DNA from: Piscicola geometra
Lineage: Eukaryota; Annelida; Clitellata; Hirudinida; Piscicolidae
Reading direction: 5' to 3'
DNA: 64,000 nucleotides
Assembly (NCBI GenBank): GCA_943735955.1
Contig: OX030959.1
Location: 657,725-721,724 of the forward strand
In this document: piece after piece, positions 1-13,297 of the stretch
How the letters are laid out: every line of letters starts with the position of its first letter
Position numbering within the stretch: the stretch's first letter is position 1
The notes under the pieces: model-generated
Told to the model about the DNA's origin: nothing
The model's input: the letters and a program-made list of their open reading frames with translations, nothing else
Database searches by the model: none
Translations under genes and position numbers: made by a program

Positions 1-1561
1 GTGCTGGTGGTTGTTGGATGAGTTATAGGATGGGTTCATGACAACTTTAAGAAAAAAGACTCAGACGATAAAGAAAGGAACGAGAACAAAGAAATGATAA
101 ATCGGCAAACGTAAATTATAAAATTATATCTATGAAACATTAACAGAGGCAACAACAAAAATAAAAATAAAAATCTCATAAAAAACGAGAAACCAAGCGC
201 ACAATCAATTAAATAAGCAATATTGGTTCCTTTTAAAGGTCCATCGGGCGTGGTGCTGATAGTAGTGCTGGTAATGGTGTATGTATGAGTGGAGAAATGC
301 TGGCTTTTGATTGGACGCTGTTGTCACGCTTGAGTGCACCGGAAGTCTGTTATGTTCGATTAGGAAAGATGGGTGGTGGTGAGGGGGGGGGGAGTGTTAG
401 GGTTGATAGTGGTGATGAAGGAATGAAGGGTGGGGGTGAGAGGGGGGATGGTAGGGTTGATAGTGGTGATGAAGGAATGAAGGGTGGGGGTGAGAGGGGG
501 GGGATGGTAGGGTTGATAGTGGTGATGAAGGAATGAAGGGTGGGGGTGAGAGGGGGGGATGGTAGGGTTGATAGTGGTGATGAAGGAATGAAGGGGGGTG
601 TTGGTGGTGGCATGATAATGATGGAAGGCTTGAGGTTGAATACTTGTGATGGCAGATTAAAGAAAGTGAGTGGGTGGTAGGAGAAAGTCAAAGATTTAAA
701 TGTTCATTATTTTAGAAACTAATTAATGAAAATGAAATGGTTAATTATACTAATGATATAATTATCAATAGAAAATAATTTAAGGACAATTGAACGAGCG
801 CAATCTTGGAAACAAATAACCCTATTAGTGTCTGCTTTCGTGTTTACCACGAAATATTCATGTATTCTTGAGTGTGTGTGCGTTTGTGTGTGTTAGTGTG
901 CTTAAGTCTGTGTGTGTTTGGGATTAGAGAGGGGGGGGGGGGTGGGTCAATAAATCAGAGTTGGAGATGACACAGAAGATTTAACCTTTGTAAGAAGGTC
1001 ACCTCTCGCTACTTCTACTCTTTCGTTGTTGATTTTTCCCAATATTATTTTTTCACAATTAGAAGATTTTGTAATTTTTTTTCCACTTATATTTTGGCAA
1101 ACAAATGATTTTTCACGAATAAATGTATTCGAAAATGTTTAATAAATAAAACTGAAATCCTCTAAAAAAATAGCATTTTTAATTATTTATAATTACCATC
1201 ATTAAGCGCCCTGAGATTCAATTTTTCAATTCTTAGCGAATTAGTGGGTTTAATTGATAAAAAGCCTCTAATTTAAACTCTTCTGCATTATTAAACGAGC
1301 ATAATACGCGTTTTGAGGGCTTAAAGGCATTTCGCCGTGTTCTGTTTATTTTATTTTCTGTTTCGTTTATTTGTATGTATCTATTTTTATTTTTGTGTTT
1401 TTATTTATTTAGGTTTTCTCAAAAGGATAAAATAAAAATATTATAATTTAAAGCAAGAATCTAAATATTAAAAAAATTAACTAGCCATTCCACATCATTT
1501 TCATCCTTCAACGCCCACCCATTCGACCCACTCACCCTGCAACCCGCTCTCCCTCCACCAG
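1..1561. other. non-coding flank upstream of the first gene
   Basis: I see no convincing exon here. The stretch is AT-rich, with a G-rich minisatellite near 370-600 and short GT-rich runs near 870-945. The signal-peptide exon expected for the next gene was not found, so it may lie in this stretch as a very short exon or to the left of the window. Confidence 0.5.
370..600. repeat. G-rich minisatellite, unit about 52 nt, about 4 copies
   Basis: A unit with a G-run followed by GATGGTAGGGTTGATAGTGG and GATGAAGGAATGAAGGGTGG recurs about four times with only G-run length differences. ORFs across it on both strands are repeat by-products. Confidence 0.9.
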
Positions 1562-4500
1562 CTGAGCACCCCTCAACTGACGTCACTTGCCCCTTGGACG
1601 GGGGTTACGAGTTCCAAGCCCACATGCCCTTCAAGTCCCACCAGACCACCGTGAGGAAGAAGGAACACCGATTTATTTTAATTTTTAGATTTTTTAAAAA
1701 TTATTGATTTGGTCACTGTTTCAAATATTGTTCGATAAGATGTATAGCGTGGCATGCAGGTTTGCGACCGTCTGTGGCGCATGAGCAGACTCGAGTCTGA
1801 GTGTCTCCTTGGCGACGGCCTCTACTTCTCCTTCCCTCAACAACACTGCAACATCTTCAACAACAAGCACAAGGGTGGGCTTTAGTTGTAGTTGTGATAG
1901 TTGTTGTAGTTGTGAGAGTAGTTGAGGTAGTTTCAGTTGTAGTAGTTTTATTTCAGAAATAGTTTTAATACATCCAAATTTTCATTACTAAGTTTTTTAG
2001 TAAAATTTGAACTATCTCAACTTTCAAGCATAATCTGCCCACCAAAAAAGCGCGTCAACCATCCATTTCAACCTTTCTATGTTTTCCACCCCCAAGAGAC
2101 GACCCTGAGGTGTGTGGCGTGGTGGAAGGAGGGACGAAGGACTTTTGTACTGGCCAGCGCAGATGGCATGGCGGTACAGTATGTCTTGGTGCGACTTCTA
2201 ATGACTTTTTATGAACATTTTACGATATTAAAAAAAGGTTTCAAACTAAAAGGTAAAAACAAATTAGAACTTGAAATGCAAACAAATAAAAAACACCATT
2301 CAAAACTGCAAGATAAAATTGTTTCCCAAACATTTGATAAACCTTTTAAAGTGTCTTTACAAACGTCTGATCATACACAGTAAACAACTAAAAAAGCCCA
2401 AAAAAAGCACACAAAAAACCCACAACCCCTACAATAACCACAACATCCACAATAACTATGACAAAAACAACCACAACAACAACCTTGACAACCCTTCAGA
2501 GTTACGACAAAGCGACAACACGACAGCGCAGAACTTTCGAAATGGAAGCCCATCTCTACTTCAGGTGTTTGGAGAGGGATGGATGGGTGGAAGACGATGA
2601 ATGGATGGATGGGTGGAGAAGGATAGATGGATAGAGGAGGATGGATGTATGGGATGGGTGGAGAAGAATGGATGGGGGAGTTTGAATAAGTTTGAAGTGT
2701 TGTCTGGTGACGTATAAAGTAGTGGATTGATTTTCCTGAAGAAAATGATAGATAAATGAATGTTATGAATTAATCAATAAATTGTATAAATTTTGAAATC
2801 AACTTATTCAGCCCCGTGTGCACAATGCACCAAAACTTCAAGCCACCTGGTCAGATCCTCTACCACAAGCTCAAGATGCTCAAATCAGGTCCACCTCCCT
2901 TCATGCTCTCTTCCCTTCATCGTTCTTTCATCGCTGACTGTTCCTCCATAGTCACAACAAACCCAATTTTCATAAACTTTGTTTGTTTCAATGCATTTTG
3001 AGCTTTTTATTTTTCAGACTTTTGTTCAAATTTTCAATATCTTTCATTTCCTTTCTTTAATCTTTGTTTTCTTTTTCCACCCTCCTCCTCCATCCTTCCA
3101 GGCCTATGTCTCAGTGGCTTCACCAACTCTGAATGTAGTCCTGATAGTGATGCTGAAGCTGGTGATGATGACGATTGTCGCAAGAGAATGAACTTCACTT
3201 TGATGCAAGGAGGGCAGTTGTGCAGGAAGAACTGCAAGCAGTGTGGTTCGAGTTTGTCAATGATGTTGCTAAGAGAGACTTTGTGGCCAATGTTTCGTTT
3301 TGCCAACTTGTTTTGTATCTGTTTTTGAATATTTTTTTCTATATTTTATTTCGAATTTTTCTGAATCACCAAATAACGTCGCCGCCACAGAACGACCGCC
3401 TTCCAACAAGTCAGAGTGCACTTTCCCGAGCAATCTGGAAGGCGCCTACCTCACCTTCGACAAGCCAAGGTTCTCTTCGATCTTTTGTCTGCTGCACTCC
3501 CAGTTCTTCTGCGCTTCTAAAAACTTAATTTTTGAAAATATTTATTTAAAATTTATCGAATAAAAATTTAATTAATTTTCAGTAAACCCTAATAAAAATA
3601 TAAAATTAATACAACAAGAATTTTTAGAATTCATTAAAAATATTATCAAAACGCACCAAACATCATCCACAACTTCCTGCTTCCCTTCCTTCAAACCCAC
3701 CCACCCACCAGCTCTCTGGAGTCCCTCAGCATCCACGTAGATGGTCGCTTGAACTTGAATCTGCAAGCTGAGATGGTGTGCAAGGAGAAGGCAAAGAAGG
3801 AGATGACCTACAAAATGGTGTCAGTCTTCGATAATGGGTGGTGAGTAGGGGTGGATGGGTGAAGGATAAAGAGTGGGTGGATGAATGAAGATGTGGGGGA
3901 TAAATGAGGGTGCTGAAAAGATGAGAAGTGGGAGGATGGGTGGAGCAAGAGTGCTAGATGGGTAATGAGTTAATGGTTGAAAATTCTGAAACATCAAGAA
4001 ATTGGAGCGAATACTACGTTGAAAAAGAGGTTTATGAATGAAAGTTTAAACTTATGAACAAAATAAATTAATATATTTAAAATAACTATTCTCTACGCCA
4101 GCCAACCCAGGTTCACGTGCCTGAAGCTCAAGCCCTCAGTACCCTTCAACCAACAACTTTCCATCTCGTATTGTGAGTCAATTCGTTGAAAAGAAATAAC
4201 AATGATTTCCATATAATAAATATTTTTTTAATATTTACATCAGTTTTATTATTATTGCAATTATTAATTTATTGATAATATTTATATTGATATGCATAAA
4301 TAAAATGAGCATGGTCTTGAAGCCCGTCCGGGTTTACGCTACGTTAATAATACTCGTCGTTGTATATTTTATAATTTTCTTGCAGACAGTGGTAGGCAAG
4401 ACCACTCTGTCGAAACTTGCAGCTTTAAAATGCAACATGAAAACAAAGACAACAACAACATTAAAAACAAAATGAATAATGGAAATGATGGAATGGATAA

Positions 4501-6524
4501 AAAGAATGGTAAAAAGCCTCCAAGTTATGACAGGAGTGCCAAAGGAAAGTCCTTCAACGAAAGAGACGTCACTTACGTGTGTGAGTGACCTCAAGCAATT
4601 TATACTTCAGAGTGTTTTCAGAAACATTTTCATGGAGCTTTATCCAATAATTTTTTTAAATATCAATAAAACCGCATAAAAATTTGACAATACGAATACA
4701 AATATTTTCACTTTTTCACCACCACCACAGCCACAAAGCGCAGCAAGCAGTTCTCTTGTGGCTTGGACGGCTTGATCAGCATCAGAGCCACTTACACGTG
4801 GTTGCCACCACACATGACCTCTATGCTCCAGGATGGAGTGGTGACGCAGGCTGATGCAATGATGAGTTCGTATGGAAGACCGCGAAGAAGGGAAGATACG
4901 GCAAGAGAAAGTCTTGAAAAACATCATCATGAGTTTAGCAATGCTGGAAGGTCAACAAATGCAATCCAGCGAAAAACCCACTTTGAGCAACTGCAACAAC
5001 AACAACATTTCCAAAATGACCAACAACAACAAAGCTACCCTCACAACTTCCACAACAGCAACAACCACTCCAGCAACCACGCCAGACAGAACCACTACAG
5101 CTGCCATGGCAAGCTGTCGGACTGGAGACCTTTCCTCTGCACTCTGGAGCCCACCCTCTACTTCACCTACACTGACTGCTCTGACAGGAAACTCCACAAG
5201 GGTGTGTGTCTGTGCGCTAGAGATAGAGCTCACAACTAATAAGAACTTTAAGGCTGTCCAACTCAATCAAACTCAAACTATTTCATTTCGGTTCAAATCC
5301 CATCTCTTCTATCTGCTTGTGATTGACATCACTTATATCATAAAGAACTTAAAAGCTAAGTTTTATTGGCATGTGTGAAGACATTGCTTCTTGAATTCTC
5401 GCCACAGAGATATCGTGTGAGGCTTATGCGAACATCGGCTCGAACCTCAGGGCAGTCTTCACGAAGGAAACCTACAACGATGGCTCTCTCAAGCAGGGAT
5501 GTCTGGTGCGTGTTTGAATCTCCTATTTAATAATGTAAACTACATCATCTAGTTGTTTTTTGTTTTTAAATAATAGATAAAAAGCTATTGCTTTTAAGAA
5601 AGAATATTAAATAATTAATTCTTTTTTAGATTGATTAAAACATATATTCGTAATTTTAAACTATTAAAAATGACGTCCAGCTCGTGTTCCTGGAATCGCA
5701 AAATGAAAACCACCCTGAAAGTCAACAAGTGAAAGCACAACAGAGAAAATATAAACGCTACACAAAAACTCAATCTGAAGCAAGTTTCACACACCATCAC
5801 TTCTCTCCTCTCAAATCCCTCACCAATCCACACATCTCAAAAACCACAAAGCACCAAATTAACCAGCAAAAAGGCGCCCAAACACACCAAAAGTTTTCGC
5901 AGAGGTCTCACCAGTCGACGCCCAAGCAATGGAAGCAGGCTTACACCCTCTCGAGACAACAGTGCTCGCAACTCATCAGCAACCTTTCTTCCCTATCCTC
6001 CTACCTCCAGACTTCAGGCACTCGCTTTGAAGTCCTCACCAGTAAGTCCACTTTCGGCTTATTTTGTCAAAATTTTTTCATTCTTTTTGTTATAGAAAAT
6101 ATCTTTTTCACAAGTTTTCTGTGGAGTAATTAAAAGGTTTTTTAATTTTTTTATAAATATAAGCAATAAAAAACTAACAGAAACATCGGAGCAGCCGTGC
6201 TTCCACATGGAGCTGGTCAACAACACTAACACATCCAGCGTGCATGTGAGGTACATTCAATACAAACTACGCCACCAACAGCAAGCGCAACAGGCAAACA
6301 TGCAAATCAAAAAACACAAACAACTAGAACAACACATGCAACCACACTTGGCAAGCGATGGTAACCACTACAACCAGCATTTTCCACTCAGCTCTTCCTT
6401 TTTTATCGTTCCAATAACTTGCACAACCATCTTCGCCGTCAACTCTATCATATACACCTCCCTCATCCATACACCCTTCTTCTTCCCATTCCACCCATCA
6501 CACTTCACTCTTTCAAGCATGTGA
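1562..6524 (+). CDS. Cys-rich secreted or membrane protein, DUF7042-7045-type (5' incomplete)
   Basis: At least twelve exons join in phase. They include 1562-1650, about 1758-1872, about 2100-2182, about 2816-2889, 3103-3225, 3385-3472, 3712-3841, 4102-4164, 4387-4577, 4734-5197, 5409-5504, 5682-6033 and a last exon from about 6175. Seen: ectodomain-like modules with paired cysteines, including CPLDGGYEF, then SRLESECLLGDGLYFSF, then TLRCVAWWKEG, later FSCGLDGLISIRATYTW and FLCTLEPTLYFTYTDC. The spacing 'C-x-L-x-GGY-x-F ... ESEC-x-x-GDGL-x-F-x-F ... L-x-C-x-A-x-W-x-x-G' is what I recall for the protostome DUF7042/7043/7044/7045 family, whose function is unknown. A His/Gln/Asn-rich insert (about 4890-5090) and a basic insert (about 5700-5930) interrupt the modules. 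The last exon ends in a hydrophobic stretch (SSFFIVPITCTTIFAVNSII), a possible membrane anchor. No signal peptide exon was found. The family call is from memory of its consensus; the gene itself is well supported by phase-consistent splicing. Confidence 0.65.
2560..2690. repeat. GGATGGATGGGTGGA-type simple repeat in an intron
   Basis: Imperfect GGATGGATGG/GGGTGGAGAAGG tandem repeats lie within an intron of the Cys-rich gene. Confidence 0.75.
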
Positions 6525-8664
6525 CGCGGTTCTAACTAATTGTATTCATCTATTTTTCAAAGCATGTTCGTGGAAATTAAGAACTCGTTGAGAAGAATTA
6601 AGAGCCTGTTGAGGGAAAAAAAAAGTTCTTTTTGGAAAGAGAGAAAGAACATTGTTCAAAGTGATCTTGTTAGTTATGCTAAGTAAGAAGTTAGTTTTCA
6701 TCTTGTTGTCTCTAAAACCGAAAGTTGTGTCGTAAATTTGCAACAGTTGCATATGTCCACCCATCTGTATTAATGAGGTTGTTGTTATTGTTGTCAGGAT
6801 TTATTTCCACATGCTTGATCTCCCAGTATTAGTATTCCCGTTCTTTGGCGTGTTGCAATGGCACTTCTAAGCTCAACTCAAGGCATCGAAACCCTTTCTC
6901 GTACAAACTTTTAATCATTAGACCATATTCTTTTAGATAGCTTTGTTTGTGAGTATAACGTTTGGTTGTTTTGGGGCTTTGATACTTCTCCCTAGAAGCA
7001 GTTTCATGATTATTCATGCGTCAAAGACTTTGGAATGTTCAGCGGATCCCTCATTCCTTCATGGTGAGTATTTCACATTGTATTTGAAATGCGTTATTAC
7101 AGTATATTGTATCAGTATAAGTGTTACTTGTCTTTTGGACTTGATATGCACTCTTGGGGACAAACATAGAGAATTTGTAGTTTTGTTAGTTTTAAACTGT
7201 ATTTAATCGATTATGCAACACAGAGCTTATATCTCAATGCATTTGTCATGAGAACTCTTCTCGGCTGGCATGCAAAAGTCTAGATTTGATACACGAAAGT
7301 TGATCCCCGTTATGAATGCATAGTTGCCTAAATAAACTAAATTATCAAAGCATTGAAAAAATAAGGATTTGTTAATGGAAAAAATGTAAGGTATAAATAA
7401 ATTAATTTATGTGAATAAAAATTCTGCTTTAATATTTTTATTTTTAAGATTAAAAATAGAAGTGTTTGTAATTGAAAGGTAATATCCGAAGAAATAGCTT
7501 CTGAATATTGAAGATTTTTTATTCATTTATTGATTTAATCTCGAATATTTAATCGCTCATGAATTCGATACTAAACTAGCTGATTATAAATAGGTAGATA
7601 TTTTCAGATTCGAATATAAACTTGCATAAGGGTTTGAAAAGTTTTTTAAAGTTGTGCTCAAATATTTAAGTCATCGGTTTTCGAATTTGAGAGAATTTTT
7701 AAATAAATAAAGTCAAAAGTGTTAAACAACTTCAAAATATAAAATGTGAATGAGAAATGTTTTTGTATACAATTTTGAGGCCAAACTAACTCTAAGCTAG
7801 CTAGGCTGAAGGTGCTTGGAGGAAAAGTGTGTGAGAGAAACTTGTCAAAATGAATTGACTTCAAATAGAATAGTTAACAATAAAAAAGTTATTTCAAAAT
7901 TAAATACATAATATGAGTGAAATGATTGCAGAGAGGTTGTTAAGTTAGTAAAGCCAAACCTAGTTGATATACCCTTTAACCATTCTAGAAACTATGTTGC
8001 AATCCTAAAGTAATAGTTATAGGTAAAGTTATGTGTAAACGATCGAATGTTCGTGATTATAGAGAAGATACAACTGCTATGATCTATCTTAAATTAAGTG
8101 ATGGCTATGATAAAGCGATGAAAGATAACTTACAATAATAATAATAATAATAACTATAACTCCAATGTATAAGCCGCGAGCCTGACAGTGGAATGAGAGT
8201 AATTTGATCAGGAGTTATAGAGTCCGATCAGCCAACCACAAGTACTCGCGTCTACAAAATGCTCAAAGTATCAACTTTTGAAGGTTTTTTTATATATACA
8301 CATTCAGATATTTAAATATTTTAAACAAAATACATTTAAAATAGTTTAAAATGACGGACAAAAACACTAAAAAGACTAAAAAGACCAACATCGATTGGGA
8401 AAATAATAAAACATGCAAAAAAAGTTTTTTTTAAAGTTGATAAAGGCTAAAAAAATATAATTTTGAATCTTTGAAACGGCATTTCAAACTTATGTACAAC
8501 GCGTTAGAGAGAGCATATCAGAAAGTAGAACAAATTTAAAAGTCATTATCATATTCATCATCGTCATCGTCGACTTCATTTCGTTCATAATAGCATAAAC
8601 GTTCTTCCATCATCATCCTCATCATTATCATCATCATCAGCAGCAGCAGCATCTTTTATCATCT
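6525..8664. other. AT-rich intergenic region between convergent genes
   Basis: It holds the probable 3' UTR of the + strand gene and that of the - strand TP53INP-like gene. Short ORFs show no family resemblance. Simple ATC/CAG repeats occur at about 8560-8655. Nothing else is supported. Confidence 0.6.
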
Positions 8665-10839
8665 TCAAAAAGCTCTTTGGAAATGATGAGAATGATAAGG
8701 GTGGTGATAGTAATGATATCTTTTGTCAGAATGATGGTGGTGATGATGATAACAACTCTCTTGTTTTTTGAAGCCGTTAGTAGCACCCTTTTCATTGAGT
8801 TTCTTGTGTCTCTTGGAGGCTTTCATCTTGCTGAGGATACTCGTGAGTTCACTTTTAGTGACTTTGCGCTTCGGTGTGGAGTGGAGGGCGGGTGAGGAGA
8901 TGTAAAGGGATGAAGTGATGGAGAAAACTGATGAAGAAATTAAAGAAGCTGGTGTGAGAGTGGTGAGTTTGATTGATGGTGAGGTGGTATGTGTGGTAGA
9001 AGGTGTGATGGAGGGTGTAGTGTGTGTAGTGGTGGTAGGCTTACAGTTTGGTTTACCTTTACAAGGTAACCTTCCACTACTACCATCCTTCATCGCTGAG
9101 TCACCAACCATCTCCAAAGCGCCACTTGGAGAATACACAATGGCGGAATTCTCAGCACCATTTCCAATTGCTTTAGTCGTGAACAAAGACTGCTTCCTAA
9201 CGTCACTAAGATAGTCCAAAACCTTCAAATCGTTCTGAATAAAACTAAAATCGTCAACTCTTTCGATCCCTCTCAACACAACATCCACTGAGTACTGTTC
9301 ATTGAAGTCACTGGCAAGTCGATTAGGGCTGTGCACTGGAGTCATGACCGACGAAAACACGCTGTAAAACATGTTCTTGCTTATCTGCGCACTGCTGGAT
9401 AACTCGGCATACTTGAAATAGCTTGTCTTGGAGCAGTCAGCCTGCTTCAATGCAGGCCGTGTGGCCTCTGTTGTCGCTCCATAAGAGCTTTCAAAACCAG
9501 TCAATAATTCTTCTTCGTCAGCTCTCAACTCTTGTGTTTCTTCTCTGAAATGCTTCCCATCATCAACCACCTCTTCATTTGACTCCCCACTTTCATCATC
9601 ATCATCGTCGTCTCTTGTAGCATCCACTTCCAAAGCCCCCTTAGAACTATCATCATCATCATCGCCTCTGCCACCACTCTTCGGAGCCAGGATACTGCAA
9701 TCCTTACTGACATTCTCATTAACCGCCCATCCCTTTTCACCATCAACCCCATCACACTCCTCGCTCACCCTCCTTTCTTTCTCACTCATGAACCTCTGGT
9801 AGATGGAGACGGTGGGTCCTCTGAGCAGGAGGTCTTCCATGCAGCCCTTCACCACGTTCATCGGCTCCAGGCGCTCGAAGCACGGTGCGGGCGTCACCAG
9901 CCAACTTTCCTCGAACGAGGGAGAACTCAAAACTTCCGGTTGGTCCGAGGCATCCGTCAGGATCTCAGTCTCACCCCACTGCTCGTCGTGGAGGTTGATG
10001 TAGGGACCTCTGTAGCTCTCAAAGTCAGAGCTCTCAGATGAGGTGTCGGTGCTTTGAGGTCGTTTGCGCTTGAAGAGAGAGATTTCGATGGACGAGGGTG
10101 TTCTTTTGGCGGGAAACTTGCTTAAAGACGGGTGTTGGGTGGGATGACTGGTGCTCGCAACGCATTCGTACTCATTCAGGCAATCCGATGAGGCCACTTC
10201 AGCCTCCACCACCTCCACCATCTCTCCTTCCGAAGTCTCATCCTCATTGACGTCATCAAAATAATCATCATCACAACCGCCTACACTACCATCATCATCT
10301 TCCTTCTCTTCCTCATCATCATCATTGTCACTTTTCTTTGATTCCTCTCCTTCATCCTCCTCCTCTCCATTCCCCTCACTGTCTCCTTCACTGTTCCTTT
10401 CATCATCACCCCAATACTCATCTGTTGAATTTTATAAAGATGCTTTAATTTACTTTGATGCAAATAATACAAAGTTGTTTAAAAATAAAATTATTTTGTT
10501 GTTGTTGAGATTTGACAAGGTTTTGAATGAAATCTTTAATTAGTTGAATTAAAAAAATTTTAAACTTTTAAAAGATGCAAAAGAATTCATAAAGAATGCA
10601 ATCTTACTTGGCTTAGCAACCATCACTATGTCATCATCAGAAAACTCCTCTACCAGAGATAACTTCGCTGGAAACAGTTTTGATGACGATGATTTTGGTG
10701 ATGATGACGACGATGGCAGTTGCTTTGATGATGATGGTGGGCATAGAGGTTTTGATAATGATTGATAGTTTGAGCCATTTCTCTTCTGCTTTTCGCCACC
10801 AAAATAACTTGTCAGGTATCCAGATATGTTGGTAAACAT
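8665..10839 (-). CDS. TP53INP/DOR-like protein, two exons, about 662 aa
   Basis: Exon 1 is 10608-10839 (starts MFTNISGYLTSYFGG) and exon 2 is 8665-10421; phases fit (1 nt + 2 nt), giving 662 residues. Seen: SFEESWLVTPAPCF followed about 15 residues later by MEDLLLRGPTVSIY. These match the paired core of vertebrate TP53INP1/2 (ESWF(I/V)TPP-CF, then LE(N/D)LLIEHPSMSVY). Members of that family are nuclear-cytoplasmic shuttling proteins that bind ATG8/LC3 in autophagy and act as nuclear co-regulators. A long Asp/Glu-rich stretch precedes the core, and a basic region (KRKVTKSELTSILSKMK) with a His/Tyr-rich tail ends the protein. The usual W-x-x-[LIV] LC3-interacting motif is not evident; an acidic DDDYFDDV is the closest candidate. 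The protein is about three times longer than human members (220-240 aa) because of low-complexity inserts. I infer orthology from the core motifs only. Confidence 0.68.
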
Positions 10840-12001
10840 TCCTTAGAATTGAGTCAACGATTATAAAATGGAGTTAGTTGTTGTGAATCAGATATATAAG
10901 TACGCAATACGATTTCATTGGGAGTAAGCAAAATGAAAGCAGGATGTGCGTTAATTGATTACACATTGTATTTCAAAACTCTAAGACCAACCTTTTTTAG
11001 ATGCAGGAATATATCTTCATCTTCACCTCCTCCTCTTTTCTTTGTCTTAACAAAGGGAAATCATCAAACAGTCGAATCTTTCAAAAGCACCCTCAAAAAA
11101 CAGAAATGTCGTAAAATGTTGATTTTAAGACATTGCAATAATTTGGGGGTTTGAATTTTGTGGAATCGATGCTTTGACAATTCGTTCGTTTTTTTTGTGC
11201 GAAGTCCTTTTAATAGGTATCAGCTGAGCTGGGGTGGTTTAGCAAGTAAGATGATGCAGAATTTAAATGATAAATTCTACATACATTCAACTTTACTATA
11301 AAAAAAAATTCATTTTAAATTTGAAATCTTGAGAAAAAGTTTTCAATAATCATAAAATAACTGGGAAATGATAAGTGGAGGAAGCAGCCTGCTAAACACA
11401 CAAACTAGTTAACAGTAAATTTCCCAAAAGATTATCTTGGAAGGAATTTATTTCAACCTTTATTTGCGAACACTATAAATGACAGAATCTTAGTCGATGT
11501 TAATCATGTTTAAACGAACTGTTTAAAATATTTAAAATAAATTTTTATTTTAAAGTGCGACTAAGCATTTTAATGCATTATAATTTTGTATTAGTATTTT
11601 TAGAGACATCAAGCAGACTTTTCAATACTTTAATAGCCTAGTTAAACGAATGTTGATATTGCTGAGAGAACATGCTTAAAACTTTAATTTAAAATTACTG
11701 ACATGTAAACGATAATAAATAAGTATAACTATGAAATAATGATATAAGTATAAAATAATAATATAAATATGAATAATAATTAACTTATGCAATAAATAAA
11801 AGTCATCAGAATTTTAAAAGCTCCAGCCAAGCCATCTCTTATTCATTCAAAAGCTACAAACTTCATTCTAAAAACATTTAACGCACATCATCCCTGCACA
11901 CCACCTTATTCCACTTAACACTTCATTCCGGCCAAACCACCACTCCATCTTCTCCATCACACACCAGCCTACCCCCCCCCCCCCCACCCATGCACCATTC
12001 C
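10840..12001. other. intergenic: upstream of TP53INP-like gene, downstream of NTF2
   Basis: AT-rich, with no exon supported. NTF2 and the TP53INP-like gene are both on the - strand, so this holds the promoter of the latter and the 3' UTR of the former. A 12-nt C-run lies near 11975. Confidence 0.55.
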
Positions 12002-12907
12002 TCATCCGTCGTGGATGGATAGTCTGAAGATGTCGTGGTAGATGTAGTAGGAGGAGTTGCAGGGCTTGATGAAGAAGGTTTGCGAGAAGCCATGTGGTTG
12101 GTCCTCGTCCGTCTGATAGTGGATTTTAATTTTTTGAATAAAGAGAAAATAAATATAAATATTAATTTTTGAATATTATATTTTAATAGTTTCATTGAAA
12201 AAAAACTATTTAATATTTTACTTGAACTATACATTTTACATGGAAATAAATAAACAAACAATTTGAATGATTACTTTAATCTATCTAATTAAGTGCTAAA
12301 TTTGCTTTAAAAAAAACCTTCAGGCGACCAGTGACCAGCACAATAATGCCTTCATCAGCTGTCGGTTGGCAGTCCACCTTGGTGACAACATGCCGAATTG
12401 AGCCAAACCTTAACTTTTCCTGAAAAGAGCAGATAAAAAATGTAAACTTGAATTAATTATTACATGTGATAAATTACAAAAACATTATTTAAAAATCCTT
12501 ATCTTCAAAAATAAATTTTAAAGTGAGCATAAAGCTCTAGTTGAAATGTGCAGACTGTAAGGATAGTTTTGATGCCTTCTTGTCCCTGTGCCTTGTGTTC
12601 CTCAAATGTGAACATTGCTTCAGGCTGGTTAAAGGTGGTTAAGCAAATTAAATTTCGAAAATTATAAGAATTAAATTTGACTATGATAAAATGATTAATT
12701 TTATAAGAGTATAGCATTCATACTATAAAAAAACATTTTAGACTCTAAATAAATGTGCATCCCTGAGTTGCAGCTTGCAAGGTTTGACAAAAAATCAAAG
12801 ACCGAATAAAGAACAGGGAGTTGGTCTCTGTTGGTTTCGAAAGTGGTGTAGTAAGCCTTGACAAACTCCTCTCCCAGCAGCTCCCAGGCAGGCTTAGTTC
12901 CTTCCAT
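12002..12907 (-). CDS. NUTF2: nuclear transport factor 2 (NTF2), complete, 128 aa, 4 exons
   Basis: Exons 12803-12907, 12556-12624, 12318-12419 and 12002-12112 splice with GT/AG and phase 0 throughout to 384 coding bases plus stop, 128 residues, the usual NTF2 length (about 127). Seen: start MEGTKPAWELLGEEFVKAYY matches the family's (N)PxWExxGxxFVxxYYxxFD. Then LYSPEAMFTFEEHKAQGQEGI corresponds to the SxLTFEGxxxxGxxxI segment. TDEDQPHGFSQTF matches ADEDPxxGFxQxF, and HDIFRLSIHDG closes the fold. NTF2 is a homodimeric nuclear import factor that carries RanGDP through the nuclear pore by binding FG nucleoporins. The start was chosen because MEGTK aligns with the family's N-terminus; an in-frame upstream ATG near 12922 overlaps a likely 5'-UTR splice acceptor. 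Only about 390 bp separate it from the stop of the C3-like gene upstream on the same strand. Confidence 0.95.
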
Positions 12908-13297
12908 CTCGCTGGTAATCATACAATTTATTTTAAATAAATATATATTTTTTTTAATTTACCAAATTATTTTCATATTATAATAATTTTAAAAATACTT
13001 TTAGGTGATGAAAGCGAGCTTCAGAGAGTCGCGGCGAACAGAAGCTATGAACTTTTGTAAAGATAACAATATGGCTGTAGAAAGACACTGAGTATTTGCA
13101 AAACATTAGTTCTGAAAATCTTTTAAACCTTTTTTTTCATATTTTGAAACTTATTAATTTATAGTAAAACTCGAATAATATTTTATAAATTATATTTCAT
13201 AAGTAACATTTGGAAATCAAAAAGTTAATGTAGTTTATTCAATAAAATATTGATTAAATTTTTTTAAATGTGTCTTCCAATTTATTTTAAATGAATT
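12908..13297. other. short spacer holding the NTF2 5' region and the C3-like 3' UTR
   Basis: About 390 AT-rich bases lie between two head-to-tail - strand genes. A possible NTF2 5'-UTR intron acceptor (ACCAG) is near 12913. No clear TATA box was assigned. Confidence 0.5.

Noticed and set aside
6543..8100. Additional short genes in the AT-rich gap
   Set aside because: ORFs of 60-87 codons show no domain, no splice-consistent neighbours and biased AT-rich codons.
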